The notes beneath the pieces were generated by a model. That model made no database searches. It was not told where the DNA came from and saw nothing but the letters and a program-made list of their open reading frames with translations. Of a stretch of 37,965 bases of DNA, positions 1-6,533 are shown piece after piece. The DNA lies in NCBI GenBank assembly GCA_964472785.1, contig CAYYMH010000041.1:1-37965 (forward strand). The letters run 5' to 3'. Origin of the DNA: CAYYMH01 sp964472785. Its GTDB lineage: Bacteria; Zhuqueibacterota; Zhuqueibacteria; Thermofontimicrobiales; Thermofontimicrobiaceae. Position 1 is the first letter of the stretch. Each line of letters begins with the position of its first letter. The translations under genes were made by a program, and so were the position numbers.

Positions 1-62
1 TTGTAATGGCTAAATAAATTAACTGAGTAGAATTGAAACTTTTTATCATAGGAGATTTAGTC

Positions 63-245
63 ATGAATAAAACAGAAAAAACAACCGTAAAAAAGAAGAA
101 AAAAATTGACCCTGAAAAATTAGTGGAAGAAATTCGGAAACGAGCCCACGAAATCTCTCTCGAAAGGGGTGACAAAGCGGGGGACGCCTTATCAGACTGG
201 TTGCAGGCAGAACAGGAAATCAAAAAGAAATACAACCTGCCATAG
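63..245 (+). CDS. DUF2934 family small protein
   Basis: A 60-residue, highly charged, Lys-rich protein of unknown function. Residues about 18-60 (EEIRKRAHEISLERG, then GDALSDWLQAEQEI) match the DUF2934 signature, a short helical module widespread in soil and environmental bacteria. A TTG at 33 would extend the frame by ten residues, but the ATG at 63 has AGGAG at 50-54, eight bases upstream, so I use it. There is no signal peptide or membrane segment, so it should be cytosolic. The next small gene begins about 120 bases downstream on the same strand. Family assignment is from sequence recognition; function is not known. Confidence 0.8.
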   Translation: MNKTEKTTVKKKKKIDPEKLVEEIRKRAHEISLERGDKAGDALSDWLQAEQEIKKKYNLP

Positions 246-363
246 ATCAAGTTCCTATGTTTTTAATGGATGAATTGTACCATAGGGTAAAAACCATCTT
301 TCTAAGTATTCAAATATTTATGAAGGGAGAAAAAAATTAATCAACTCATTTAAAGGAGAAATT

Positions 364-534
364 ATGGACGTTATCAATTTTATCATTGCTGTTGTTGCTC
401 TGGTCGTTGCTATTTTAGCCTATCGCAGAACTGGCGGAGACATGAAGGGCATGAAGGAACAGATAAATTCACTTCGCGAAACGGCTGCTGAAGCTCTTGA
501 CAAAGCTGAAAAAGCAGTGCGACCAAAAGAATAA
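364..534 (+). CDS. Small one-TM protein with amphipathic C-terminal helix
   Basis: A 56-residue protein. Residues 3-20 (VINFIIAVVALVVAILAY) form a single membrane span, followed by positive residues (RR at 21-22). A charged stretch at about 27-53 with heptad-like spacing then suggests a cytosolic amphipathic or coiled-coil helix. AGGAG at 354-358 is a good ribosome binding site for the ATG at 364. Its stop codon touches the glgC remnant that follows. I do not recognise a named family; layout resembles many small bacterial membrane-anchored proteins. Confidence 0.65.
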   Translation: MDVINFIIAVVALVVAILAYRRTGGDMKGMKEQINSLRETAAEALDKAEKAVRPKE

Positions 535-656
535 ATGAAAACATTTTCACAAGTGTATTGGGCGGGGGACGTAGGACCAGCCTCCCGCTACTGATAAAAT
601 TGCGGGCAAAACCAGCCATCCCGTTCGCTGGAAAATTCCGTCTCATCGATATTCCC
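535..656 (+). pseudogene. Remnant of glgC (glucose-1-phosphate adenylyltransferase) N-terminus
   Basis: Read in the frame of 558, this stretch gives NIFTSVLGGGRR, then KLRAKPAIPFAGKFRLIDIP. This aligns without gaps to the first 40 or so residues of ADP-glucose pyrophosphorylase, including its substrate-binding RAKPAxPxAGKxRLIDIP block. The nucleotide-binding GGGxGTRL has decayed to GGGRRTSL, so the Gly and Arg are lost. The only ATG at the right place (535) is one base out of frame, as if one G of an ATG-GAA start had been lost; that frame stops after 19 codons. Right after LIDIP the homology ends abruptly and an unrelated Trp-rich sequence continues. GlgC is normally about 400 residues, so more than 90% is missing here. 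Confidence 0.75.
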
Positions 657-827
657 AAGACTGCTTTCAGGGCAAAGTACGACAATAATCCCCAATCATT
701 TTGGGGCAGGCTCTGGCGCTGGCATGCGAACTGGTGTCCGGGCTGGAAAGAATACATGAATTCGCTTGCTGAAGATGAGCGCAATGAATTGTCGAAAAAA
801 TATAATTTGAAAAAGTATCTGGCATAA
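558..827 (+). CDS. Chimeric small ORF: glgC remnant plus Trp-rich small protein
   Basis: An open frame of 89 codons from a TTG at 558 with no evident ribosome binding site. Residues 1-33 are the glgC remnant described separately. Residues 38-89 are a different sequence (AKYDNNPQSFWGRLWRWHAN, then CPGWKEYMNSLAEDERNEL) with four Trp in fifteen residues and a charged helical tail. The codon just before AKYDNN is AGG at 669-671, one base change from ATG. The second half may therefore once have been a free-standing gene of about 52 codons that lost its start when fused to the glgC fragment. I do not recognise the Trp-rich part. Whether anything is translated today is uncertain. Confidence 0.4.
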   Translation: MGGGRRTSLPLLIKLRAKPAIPFAGKFRLIDIPKTAFRAKYDNNPQSFWGRLWRWHANWCPGWKEYMNSLAEDERNELSKKYNLKKYLA

Positions 828-1028
828 TTGATTATCACGCCAGGGCGCAAAGCCGCAATAGATTAACAATCCGATTGGGTTCAAAATCACCGGTCAAAAA
901 TTGATTTGATATTGGTAATGCTCATTTCTACAGGACACTGAAATAATATAATTTATGGTGTTTGTATCGTATAGTTCCCCATCCACCAAACTTAAATATG
1001 AAATATTTTTGGAAATTTAAAAAAGTAC

Positions 1029-1056
1029 TTGCAATTAAGAATAATTCTTATATAAT
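1029..1056 (+). promoter_or_regulatory. perR promoter
   Basis: TTGCAA (1029-1034), 16-base spacer, TATAAT (1051-1056). The expected transcription start falls about at 1063, which is the A of the start codon, so the message may be leaderless. The spacer holds the perfect palindrome listed next. Confidence 0.65.
1036..1050 (+). promoter_or_regulatory. PerR-like operator of perR
   Basis: TAAGAATAATTCTTA is a perfect 7-1-7 palindrome, the geometry of Fur/PerR boxes. It fills the spacer between the -35 and -10 of the gene for a PerR-type protein, so bound repressor would block polymerase: autoregulation. Its core AATAATT is shared with the box in front of the catalase gene. Confidence 0.7.
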
Positions 1057-1062
1057 ATAAGT

Positions 1063-1503
1063 ATGCAAAAAGATAAAGAAAAAACACAACCAGAATTTTT
1101 CATAGAGAAATGTAAGCAGCACAATCTTAAGTTGACGCCACAACGAATGTCAATATATCATACGGTTGTGAATCTAAATACTCATCCATCGGCAGATGAA
1201 GTCTTTAAAATTGTCAAAAAAGAATTTGCAAATATTTCATTTGACACTGTGAATCGAACACTGTTAACGTTTTCAGAAATTGGTATTGTAAAAACAGTGG
1301 AGTCATATCGTTCGGTACGTCGATTTGATCCCAACACTCAAAACCATCACCATCTCCATTGCAACAAATGTGGAAAAATTATTGATTTTTACAGCGAAGC
1401 TTATGACAATCTCAATGTCCCAAAAAACATTAATCAGCAATTTATCATACAGAATAAACGAGTTGTGTTAATGGGGATTTGTATGGAATGTCAAAATAAG
1501 TAG
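1063..1503 (+). CDS. perR: PerR-type Fur family peroxide-responsive repressor
   Basis: Fur-superfamily metalloregulator of 146 residues: N-terminal winged helix (about 12-85, LTPQRMSIY and DTVNRTLLTF) and C-terminal dimerisation domain. The structural zinc site is C100/C103 and C140/C143. All five metal ligands known from Bacillus PerR are present at a constant offset of four: H41, D89, H95, H97 and D108. The Asp at the last of these is the residue associated with peroxide sensing by metal-catalysed His oxidation, so PerR is more likely than Fur or Zur. The catalase gene follows 67 bases downstream, and both genes carry a matching palindromic box. There is no Shine-Dalgarno before ATG 1063; the next in-frame Met lies inside the DNA-binding domain and is not credible as a start. 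Confidence 0.88.
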   Translation: MQKDKEKTQPEFFIEKCKQHNLKLTPQRMSIYHTVVNLNTHPSADEVFKIVKKEFANISFDTVNRTLLTFSEIGIVKTVESYRSVRRFDPNTQNHHHLHCNKCGKIIDFYSEAYDNLNVPKNINQQFIIQNKRVVLMGICMECQNK

Positions 1504-1512
1504 ACTATTTTT

Positions 1513-1540
1513 TTGCAATATAAATAGTAATAATTACTAT
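1513..1540 (+). promoter_or_regulatory. Catalase promoter with PerR-like operator (1524-1540)
   Basis: TTGCAA (1513-1518), 16-base spacer, TACTAT (1535-1540): the same layout as the perR promoter. ATAGTAATAATTACTAT at 1524-1540 is a perfect 8-1-8 palindrome covering the spacer and -10. Aligned on their centres, the two boxes share TA--AATAATT--TA. This predicts derepression of the catalase by peroxide. Confidence 0.65.
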
Positions 1541-1570
1541 GTAATATTAATAACCAATTAGGAGAGAAAA

Positions 1571-3013
1571 ATGAGTAAAGAAAAAAAATTAACAACAGCA
1601 GCCGGAATACCTGTTAGTGATAATCAGAATTCGCTAACTGCCGGCGAACGGGGTCCTACATTGATGCAGGATCATGTCTTGCTTGAGAAATTAGCACATT
1701 TTAATCGGGAGCGTATCCCTGAACGTGTAGTTCATGCCAAAGCCGCCGGGGCGCACGGTGTATTTACTGTGACAAATGACATCACGAAATACACCAAAGC
1801 GAAGCTGTTTTCGGAAGTCGGAAAAAAGACAGAAATGTTTGGTCGTTTTTCTACTGTAGCAGGTGAAAAAGGTTCTTCCGATACTGTTCGTGACGTGCGC
1901 GGTTTTGCCCTGAAATTCTATACTGAAGAAGGCAACTGGGATATGGTCGGCAATAACACGCCGGTGTTCTTTATTCGCGATGCGATGAAGTTCCCCGATT
2001 TTATCCATACCCAAAAGCGAGTTCCCCAAACGAATTTGCGTTCAGAAATAATGTGGTGGGATTTCTGGTCGCAGGTGCCGGAGTCGCTGCATCAGGTGAC
2101 GATTTTATTTTCAGATCGCGGCATACCAAAAGGCCTTCCTTATATGAATGGCTACGGCAGTCACACTTATAGTTTCATCAATGCTGAAAATGAACGTTTT
2201 TGGGTAAAATTTCATTTCAAAACTCAGCAGGGAATCCAGAATATGATGCAAGAGGAAGCCGATCGTACTGTTGGAAAGGATGCAGACTATCATACGCGGA
2301 AGCTATTTGAAGCAATCGACCGCGGTGATTATCCAAAGTGGACGTTTTACGTGCAGGTAATGCCGGAAGCCGAAGCAGAGAACTACCGTTGGAATCCATT
2401 CGATTTAACAAAAGTCTGGCCCCACGCTGACTATCCACTGATTGAGGTTGGCGTCATGGAATTAAATCGTAATCCTGAAAATTATTTTGCCGAAGTGGAG
2501 CAATCGGCATTTTCACCCGCGAATGTTGTTCCCGGGATTTCATTCTCACCGTGCAAAATGCTTCAAGCTCGAATATTTGCCTATGCGGACGCTCATCGCT
2601 ATCGCCTCGGCGTAAATTATGGAAGTCTTCCAATAAACAAGCCACGTAAAGCCGACGTAAATAATTATCAGCGCGATGGTTTTATGAGATTCGATGGTAA
2701 TGCAGGTTCTGAAGTAAATTATGAGCCAAACAGTTTTGCTGGTCCAACTACAGACGCTGCTTACGCCGAACCTCCGCTAAAAATATCTGGCGATGCAGAT
2801 CGTTACGATCAAAAACGAGGTGTGGACGATGATTACGTTCAGCCCGGTAACTTGTATCGGTTGATGCCTCCGGATGAACAACAACGGCTGATTGAAAACA
2901 TTGTCGCGGCGCTTAAAAATGTACCTAAAGAAATTCAACAAAAAATGGTCGGTCATTTTCGAAAAGCCGACAAGTCCTACGGTGATGGTGTCGCAAATGG
3001 TTTGGGCTTTTAA
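1571..3013 (+). CDS. katA: Monofunctional heme catalase
   Basis: Small-subunit (clade 3-like, about 480 residues) heme catalase, which disproportionates hydrogen peroxide to water and oxygen. Visible signatures: the distal His in ERVVHAKAAGAHG (H55), the distal Asn in VGNNTPVFF (N128/N129), the RFSTVAGEKGSSDTVRDVRG block, and the proximal heme-ligand Tyr in RIFAYADAHRYRLG (Y338). There is no signal peptide and no C-terminal flavodoxin-like extension as in large-subunit catalases, so it acts in the cytoplasm. AGGAGAG sits just upstream of ATG 1571. Placed directly after the PerR-type regulator, with a PerR-like box over its promoter, it is the obvious regulated target. It is followed by a stem-loop terminator. 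Confidence 0.97.
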   Translation: MSKEKKLTTAAGIPVSDNQNSLTAGERGPTLMQDHVLLEKLAHFNRERIPERVVHAKAAGAHGVFTVTNDITKYTKAKLFSEVGKKTEMFGRFSTVAGEKGSSDTVRDVRGFALKFYTEEGNWDMVGNNTPVFFIRDAMKFPDFIHTQKRVPQTNLRSEIMWWDFWSQVPESLHQVTILFSDRGIPKGLPYMNGYGSHTYSFINAENERFWVKFHFKTQQGIQNMMQEEADRTVGKDADYHTRKLFEAIDRGDYPKWTFYVQVMPEAEAENYRWNPFDLTKVWPHADYPLIEVGVMELNRNPENYFAEVEQSAFSPANVVPGISFSPCKMLQARIFAYADAHRYRLGVNYGSLPINKPRKADVNNYQRDGFMRFDGNAGSEVNYEPNSFAGPTTDAAYAEPPLKISGDADRYDQKRGVDDDYVQPGNLYRLMPPDEQQRLIENIVAALKNVPKEIQQKMVGHFRKADKSYGDGVANGLGF

Positions 3014-3101
3014 CTTTGATTGACCAAAAAGATCGATTTCAATTCAATTTAAAAGTTATAGCTTGTTATTCAACTAAAAAAGGCTCTATCATTCAGGCAA
3101 A

Positions 3102-3131
3102 AAGGGACGGATTCCAAAATATCCGTTCCTT
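3102..3131 (+). terminator. Stem-loop terminator after catalase
   Basis: An 11-bp stem (3102-3112 with 3121-3131, one G-U pair) and an 8-base loop. It is followed only by a loose T-rich stretch, so termination may be weak or factor-assisted. Confidence 0.5.
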
Positions 3132-3210
3132 ATTACTGTTAAAATTCTGACATCTCAATCATGTTTTCTTCGATTCCATTCACAAAATTTTCGCTAAAAA
3201 AATTTATTGC

Positions 3211-3310
3211 TTTTGTAACAAAGTTCTTTTACCTTTCAGCTAAAATTGACTTCATTTTTTTTGTAGAGATATGAGTTGACAATACATGCCCATGCTACTT
3301 TTTGTAACAA
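3211..3310 (+). repeat. Two direct copies of TTTTGTAACAA upstream of flavoenzyme gene
   Basis: TTTTGTAACAA occurs at 3211-3221 and again at 3300-3310, in the 316-base gap before the phytoene-desaturase-like gene. Each contains a small 4-1-4 dyad (TTGT-A-ACAA), so they could be operator half-sites. A possible promoter lies between them (TTGACT 3246-3251, TATGAG 3270-3275, weak -10). No gene is seen in the gap. Confidence 0.3.
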
Positions 3311-3329
3311 TTCTACGAAAGGCAATTAC

Positions 3330-4802
3330 ATGAAAAAAATCATCATTATCGGATCAGGAATAGGCGGACTCACAGCCGGTAATCTGTTAGCGCAGCAGGG
3401 TCATCAGGTAAAAATTTTCGAATCACATAACGCACCCGGTGGCTATATTGCTGGTTTCCGGCGCAAGGGATTTTATTTTGAGAGCGGCACGCTGTCATTT
3501 GAATCATCGAATATGATTTTTAAAGTCATGGAAAGAATTGGTGTACGTGATAAAATTGAATTTGTCGAACAGAAATCCAGATGGATGTCAAGGGATTTTG
3601 ACGGTACACCGGACACGTACGATGATTTCAAAAATATCTTTTTTTCTGCCTACCCTGACGAGAAAGAAAAATTGGAAAAGTATTTCAAAGAAGTGGACAA
3701 AATGGTTCGTGCGTTCCAACCCTTCATGACTGAAAAGAAAAAGTGGTTCGACACAATCATCGGTGGCTACAATCTATTCCGTGCTTACCGGAAGTACGGT
3801 AACCAACCGATCAGTGATTTTACGAATCAATTTTTTCCAAAAGATACAACCTTGAATCGATTTTTTACCAACATCGGTTATCCGGATATGGCGACCTGGA
3901 TATTGGGCGGCGCAGTTGTGACTTTATTTTACGACTATTGGACTGTGAAAAACGGCATGCAATCCTGGGCAGATATTTTAGCCGACCAATTTAGAAAGAA
4001 CAGTGGCAAATTGATTTTGAAAACGCAGGTCAATAAAATCCTCACTAAAAATGGCACAGCAATCGGTGTTTCATGCGATGATGAAATTTATGAAGCAGAC
4101 TGTGTCATTTCTGCTTGTGACTATAAGCAGACGTTTTTGAAGCTACTGGATTCCCCGTCTCTGGTACCGTCAAAACTATTGGATAAAATACGTGACACCG
4201 CTGTTTCCGAAGGATTTTTCACCGTGTATCTGGGATTGGATTTATCAAACGACCAGCTAAAATCTTATTTGAAAGTCCCACACGTCATGTATTTCGACGA
4301 TCAGCCGGGCTTGGATATTCACGATTCAGAGGATGAAAATTATTTTGAAAAGGCGTCTCTCATGCTATATTCACCATCATTGATCAATCCTGACTTGGCA
4401 CCAGAGGGTAAATCATCGCTGATGCTGCAGGTGGTTGTGCCTTATCACTGGATAGATAATTGGGGCGCGGGTGACCGCCAGCAATATAAAAAACTAAAGG
4501 AACAGACAAAAAATGTCCTGATCAAAAAAGCAGCAGTCATCATTCCGAACATAAAGGAAACGATTGAATTTTCAGATGCGGCAACGCCATTGACCTATCA
4601 GCGATACACACAAAACACTGACGGCGCGACCTCAGCCTGGAGCTGGAACCCGAACAAAAAATTCCACAAAAGTTTCAACCGGACATATGTGGAGACGCCG
4701 GTTAAAAATCTGCTGATCGGCTCATGTTGGGCGAATCAGATCGGTGGTGTACCGGGCGCTGTGAGTGCTGCTTACCAATGTGTGAAGAAAATCGGAAAAT
4801 AA
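3330..4802 (+). CDS. Phytoene desaturase / carotenoid isomerase-like FAD oxidoreductase
   Basis: A 490-residue flavoprotein of the amine-oxidase/CrtI superfamily. The N-terminal Rossmann motif IIIIGSGIGGLTAGNLL (residues 4-20) is followed by the FAD ribose-binding Glu (E31) and APGG. The C-terminal LLIGSCWANQIGGVPGAV is the GG-x-PGA FAD motif of CrtI, carotenoid isomerase and retinol saturase relatives. The substrate cannot be read from sequence. No phytoene synthase or other crt gene is in the window, so a carotenoid role is unproven; isoprenoid or fatty-acid saturase/desaturase roles are alternatives. I start at ATG 3330, preceded by GAAAGG at 3317-3322, not at a TTG at 3276 that would add 18 unlikely residues. 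It stands alone, with gaps on both sides. Confidence 0.82.
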   Translation: MKKIIIIGSGIGGLTAGNLLAQQGHQVKIFESHNAPGGYIAGFRRKGFYFESGTLSFESSNMIFKVMERIGVRDKIEFVEQKSRWMSRDFDGTPDTYDDFKNIFFSAYPDEKEKLEKYFKEVDKMVRAFQPFMTEKKKWFDTIIGGYNLFRAYRKYGNQPISDFTNQFFPKDTTLNRFFTNIGYPDMATWILGGAVVTLFYDYWTVKNGMQSWADILADQFRKNSGKLILKTQVNKILTKNGTAIGVSCDDEIYEADCVISACDYKQTFLKLLDSPSLVPSKLLDKIRDTAVSEGFFTVYLGLDLSNDQLKSYLKVPHVMYFDDQPGLDIHDSEDENYFEKASLMLYSPSLINPDLAPEGKSSLMLQVVVPYHWIDNWGAGDRQQYKKLKEQTKNVLIKKAAVIIPNIKETIEFSDAATPLTYQRYTQNTDGATSAWSWNPNKKFHKSFNRTYVETPVKNLLIGSCWANQIGGVPGAVSAAYQCVKKIGK

Positions 4803-4969
4803 TTGGCAACTTGTTTTTTCCCTACTCATCATGATATAAATTAAGAGCAGGCTCCTGGTTTGAGATATCCCATAAATGTCGTGCAATTGTCGTTAAAAAA
4901 ATTGAAAAAAGAATTATTATATTATGATCAAATCAATTCTTTGATTATTAAAAAAGTGGAGAAAATAGC

Positions 4970-5470
4970 ATGGCTGCTCGAAGAAAAACCTGGCAGGAAA
5001 AACTCGCTGACAAAGACAATTTGCCCAAAATACTGAAATTGGAAAAGAACTTCCCCTGTTATAATGCAGTCCACAAAATGGGCGCCGAAGTTGGCGATGA
5101 CATTGTGCTCGTCAATCCGAGCGAAGTGGTCGAAGTGATGAAAAAAGTTCCGTCCGGAAAGCTGACAAATATTGTAGAAATTTGCAAATTCATTGCTAAA
5201 AAACACAAGGTGAAAGGCTGCTGCTCGCTAACCACGGGAATTTTTATCATGACCGCTGCCAATGCTGCCGAAGAAGCTAAAGCGGAAAATAAGGATTTGA
5301 ATATTCCTTACTGGCGGACGCTTAAAGCGGATGGTTTTCTGAACGAAAAGTATCCCGGTGGGGTTGAATCACACAAACAGCTACTGCAAGAGGAAGGTTT
5401 CGAAGTGGTGAATAAGGGAAAACGATTTTTTGTTGTGGATTATCAGCCGTATTTGGTTTCAGAATTTTGA
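4970..5470 (+). CDS. MGMT-fold protein, alkyltransferase-like (no acceptor Cys)
   Basis: A 166-residue protein of the family annotated 'MGMT family protein', related to the DNA-binding domain of O6-alkylguanine-DNA alkyltransferases. The winged-helix part (about 52-105) contains VPSGKLTNIVEICKFIAKKH. The active-site PCHR-V block is represented by PYWRTLKADG (113-122), with Tyr where the alkyl-accepting Cys should be. The following KYPGG and LLQEEG correspond to the MGMT C-terminal HPGG/LLxxEG region. As in alkyltransferase-like proteins, binding without methyl transfer is likely. CCSLTTG (84-90) adds an adjacent Cys pair of unknown meaning. GGAG precedes ATG 4970. It faces nrnA, the convergent neighbour, with no strong terminator between. 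DNA-lesion recognition is inferred from the fold. Confidence 0.72.
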   Translation: MAARRKTWQEKLADKDNLPKILKLEKNFPCYNAVHKMGAEVGDDIVLVNPSEVVEVMKKVPSGKLTNIVEICKFIAKKHKVKGCCSLTTGIFIMTAANAAEEAKAENKDLNIPYWRTLKADGFLNEKYPGGVESHKQLLQEEGFEVVNKGKRFFVVDYQPYLVSEF

Positions 5471-5527
5471 AGTTCGAAATTTAAAGAATCAATATAGCAA
5501 ATTGTTAAATAGGATTGATTAATTCCT

Positions 5528-6532
5528 TTAAATTGAATTTTCTCCTTTAATCACTTTTTCAATTTCAGCCAAAACAAGTGGAATCGTTTCATCCAAACTT
5601 TTATCAAACTGAGCGCCGGCGGCAAAATGATGACCGCCACCGCCAAACTTCTTTGCCACTGTATTGATGATAAGCTTACCTTTGGAACGTAAGCTGATCT
5701 TTACTTTGTTCTCTTCAAGTTCGGTAAACATCAAACTTATTTCGACACCTTCGATAGTGCGGGGAATTTCCGGAAAGCCTTCAGTATCCCAGTGGGATGC
5801 CTGGTGTTTTTCGAACATTTCTTTTTTCAGAACAAACCAGGCTAAATATCCATCAAATTCATAATGAATCCCGCACAATGCCTCGCCCATCAACGCCATT
5901 TTGCTGCGGGAATTTTTTTCGTAAACCTGACTGTATATTTCTTTCGTTTTTATCCCAACCCGAATCAAATCTGCGACGATCTTATGAGCCCGCGCTGATG
6001 TATTCGAAAATCGAAATGAGCCCGTATCTGTCAGAATGCAGGTATAAAGTGCAGTTGCAGCTTTCAAGTTCAAAGTATAATGAACCGCGTTCAAATATTC
6101 ATACAATAGCTCGCCGGTTGAAGAGGCTTCTTTATAAATGACATCCAAATCAGCAAAATCATCTTCAATATAATGATGGTCGATACAGATCTTCGGTGCT
6201 GTTGATTTTTTGATGATCCCTCCAACTTCACGCAACCGCCCCCAATCGCTGATGTCGAGGATAATATAAACGTCAACGGCTTCTGCCAATTCACGGTGAT
6301 TATCTGCGTTGTATACAATGATTTCATTATCAGGATCTAAAAATTTGTAATTATTCGGCGTTTCAGAATAATTAATAATGTAAACATCCTTACCGAGATG
6401 CCTGATATAGTCTGCCATAGCGATTTCTGATCCAATAGCATCACCATCCGGATTGTGATGCGTTGTTATTAAGAAAGATTGGTGGTTCGAAATAATGGTA
6501 TTGATTTCGTCAACTTGAGATTTCGATATCAT
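5528..6532 (-). CDS. nrnA: Bifunctional oligoribonuclease / PAP phosphatase NrnA
   Basis: DHH/DHHA1-family phosphodiesterase (about 334 residues) that degrades nanoRNAs to mononucleotides and, in many species, hydrolyses 3'-phosphoadenosine 5'-phosphate; cytoplasmic and manganese dependent in characterised members. The metal-site motif HHNPDGDAIGSE lies near residue 25. The family motif appears as CIDHH near residue 118. The DHHA1 substrate-binding signature GGGGHHFAAG lies near residue 298. It ends the S55-propeller-nrnA operon and overlaps the propeller stop codon, suggesting translational coupling. An ATG at 6541 is also in frame, but AGGA lies directly against it; from the ATG at 6532 the same AGGA is eight bases away, so I prefer 6532. 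Confidence 0.92.
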   Translation of the reverse strand: MISKSQVDEINTIISNHQSFLITTHHNPDGDAIGSEIAMADYIRHLGKDVYIINYSETPNNYKFLDPDNEIIVYNADNHRELAEAVDVYIILDISDWGRLREVGGIIKKSTAPKICIDHHYIEDDFADLDVIYKEASSTGELLYEYLNAVHYTLNLKAATALYTCILTDTGSFRFSNTSARAHKIVADLIRVGIKTKEIYSQVYEKNSRSKMALMGEALCGIHYEFDGYLAWFVLKKEMFEKHQASHWDTEGFPEIPRTIEGVEISLMFTELEENKVKISLRSKGKLIINTVAKKFGGGGHHFAAGAQFDKSLDETIPLVLAEIEKVIKGENSI

Positions 6533-6533
6533 A

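Noticed and set aside
410..850. 146-codon minus-strand open frame over the small genes and glgC remnant
   Set aside because: Antisense to the one-TM gene and the clearly recognisable glgC remnant; its translation shows no domain and no ribosome binding site.
3276..3329. N-terminal extension of the phytoene-desaturase-like protein from a TTG at 3276
   Set aside because: That TTG has no ribosome binding site, and the extra residues are polar and precede the Rossmann motif, which normally begins the protein; ATG 3330 has a proper site.
5487..5520. AATCAAT/ATTGATT inverted repeat between the convergent MGMT-like and nrnA genes
   Set aside because: Only 7 bp of A/T-rich stem with a 20-base loop and no T tract; too weak to call a terminator.
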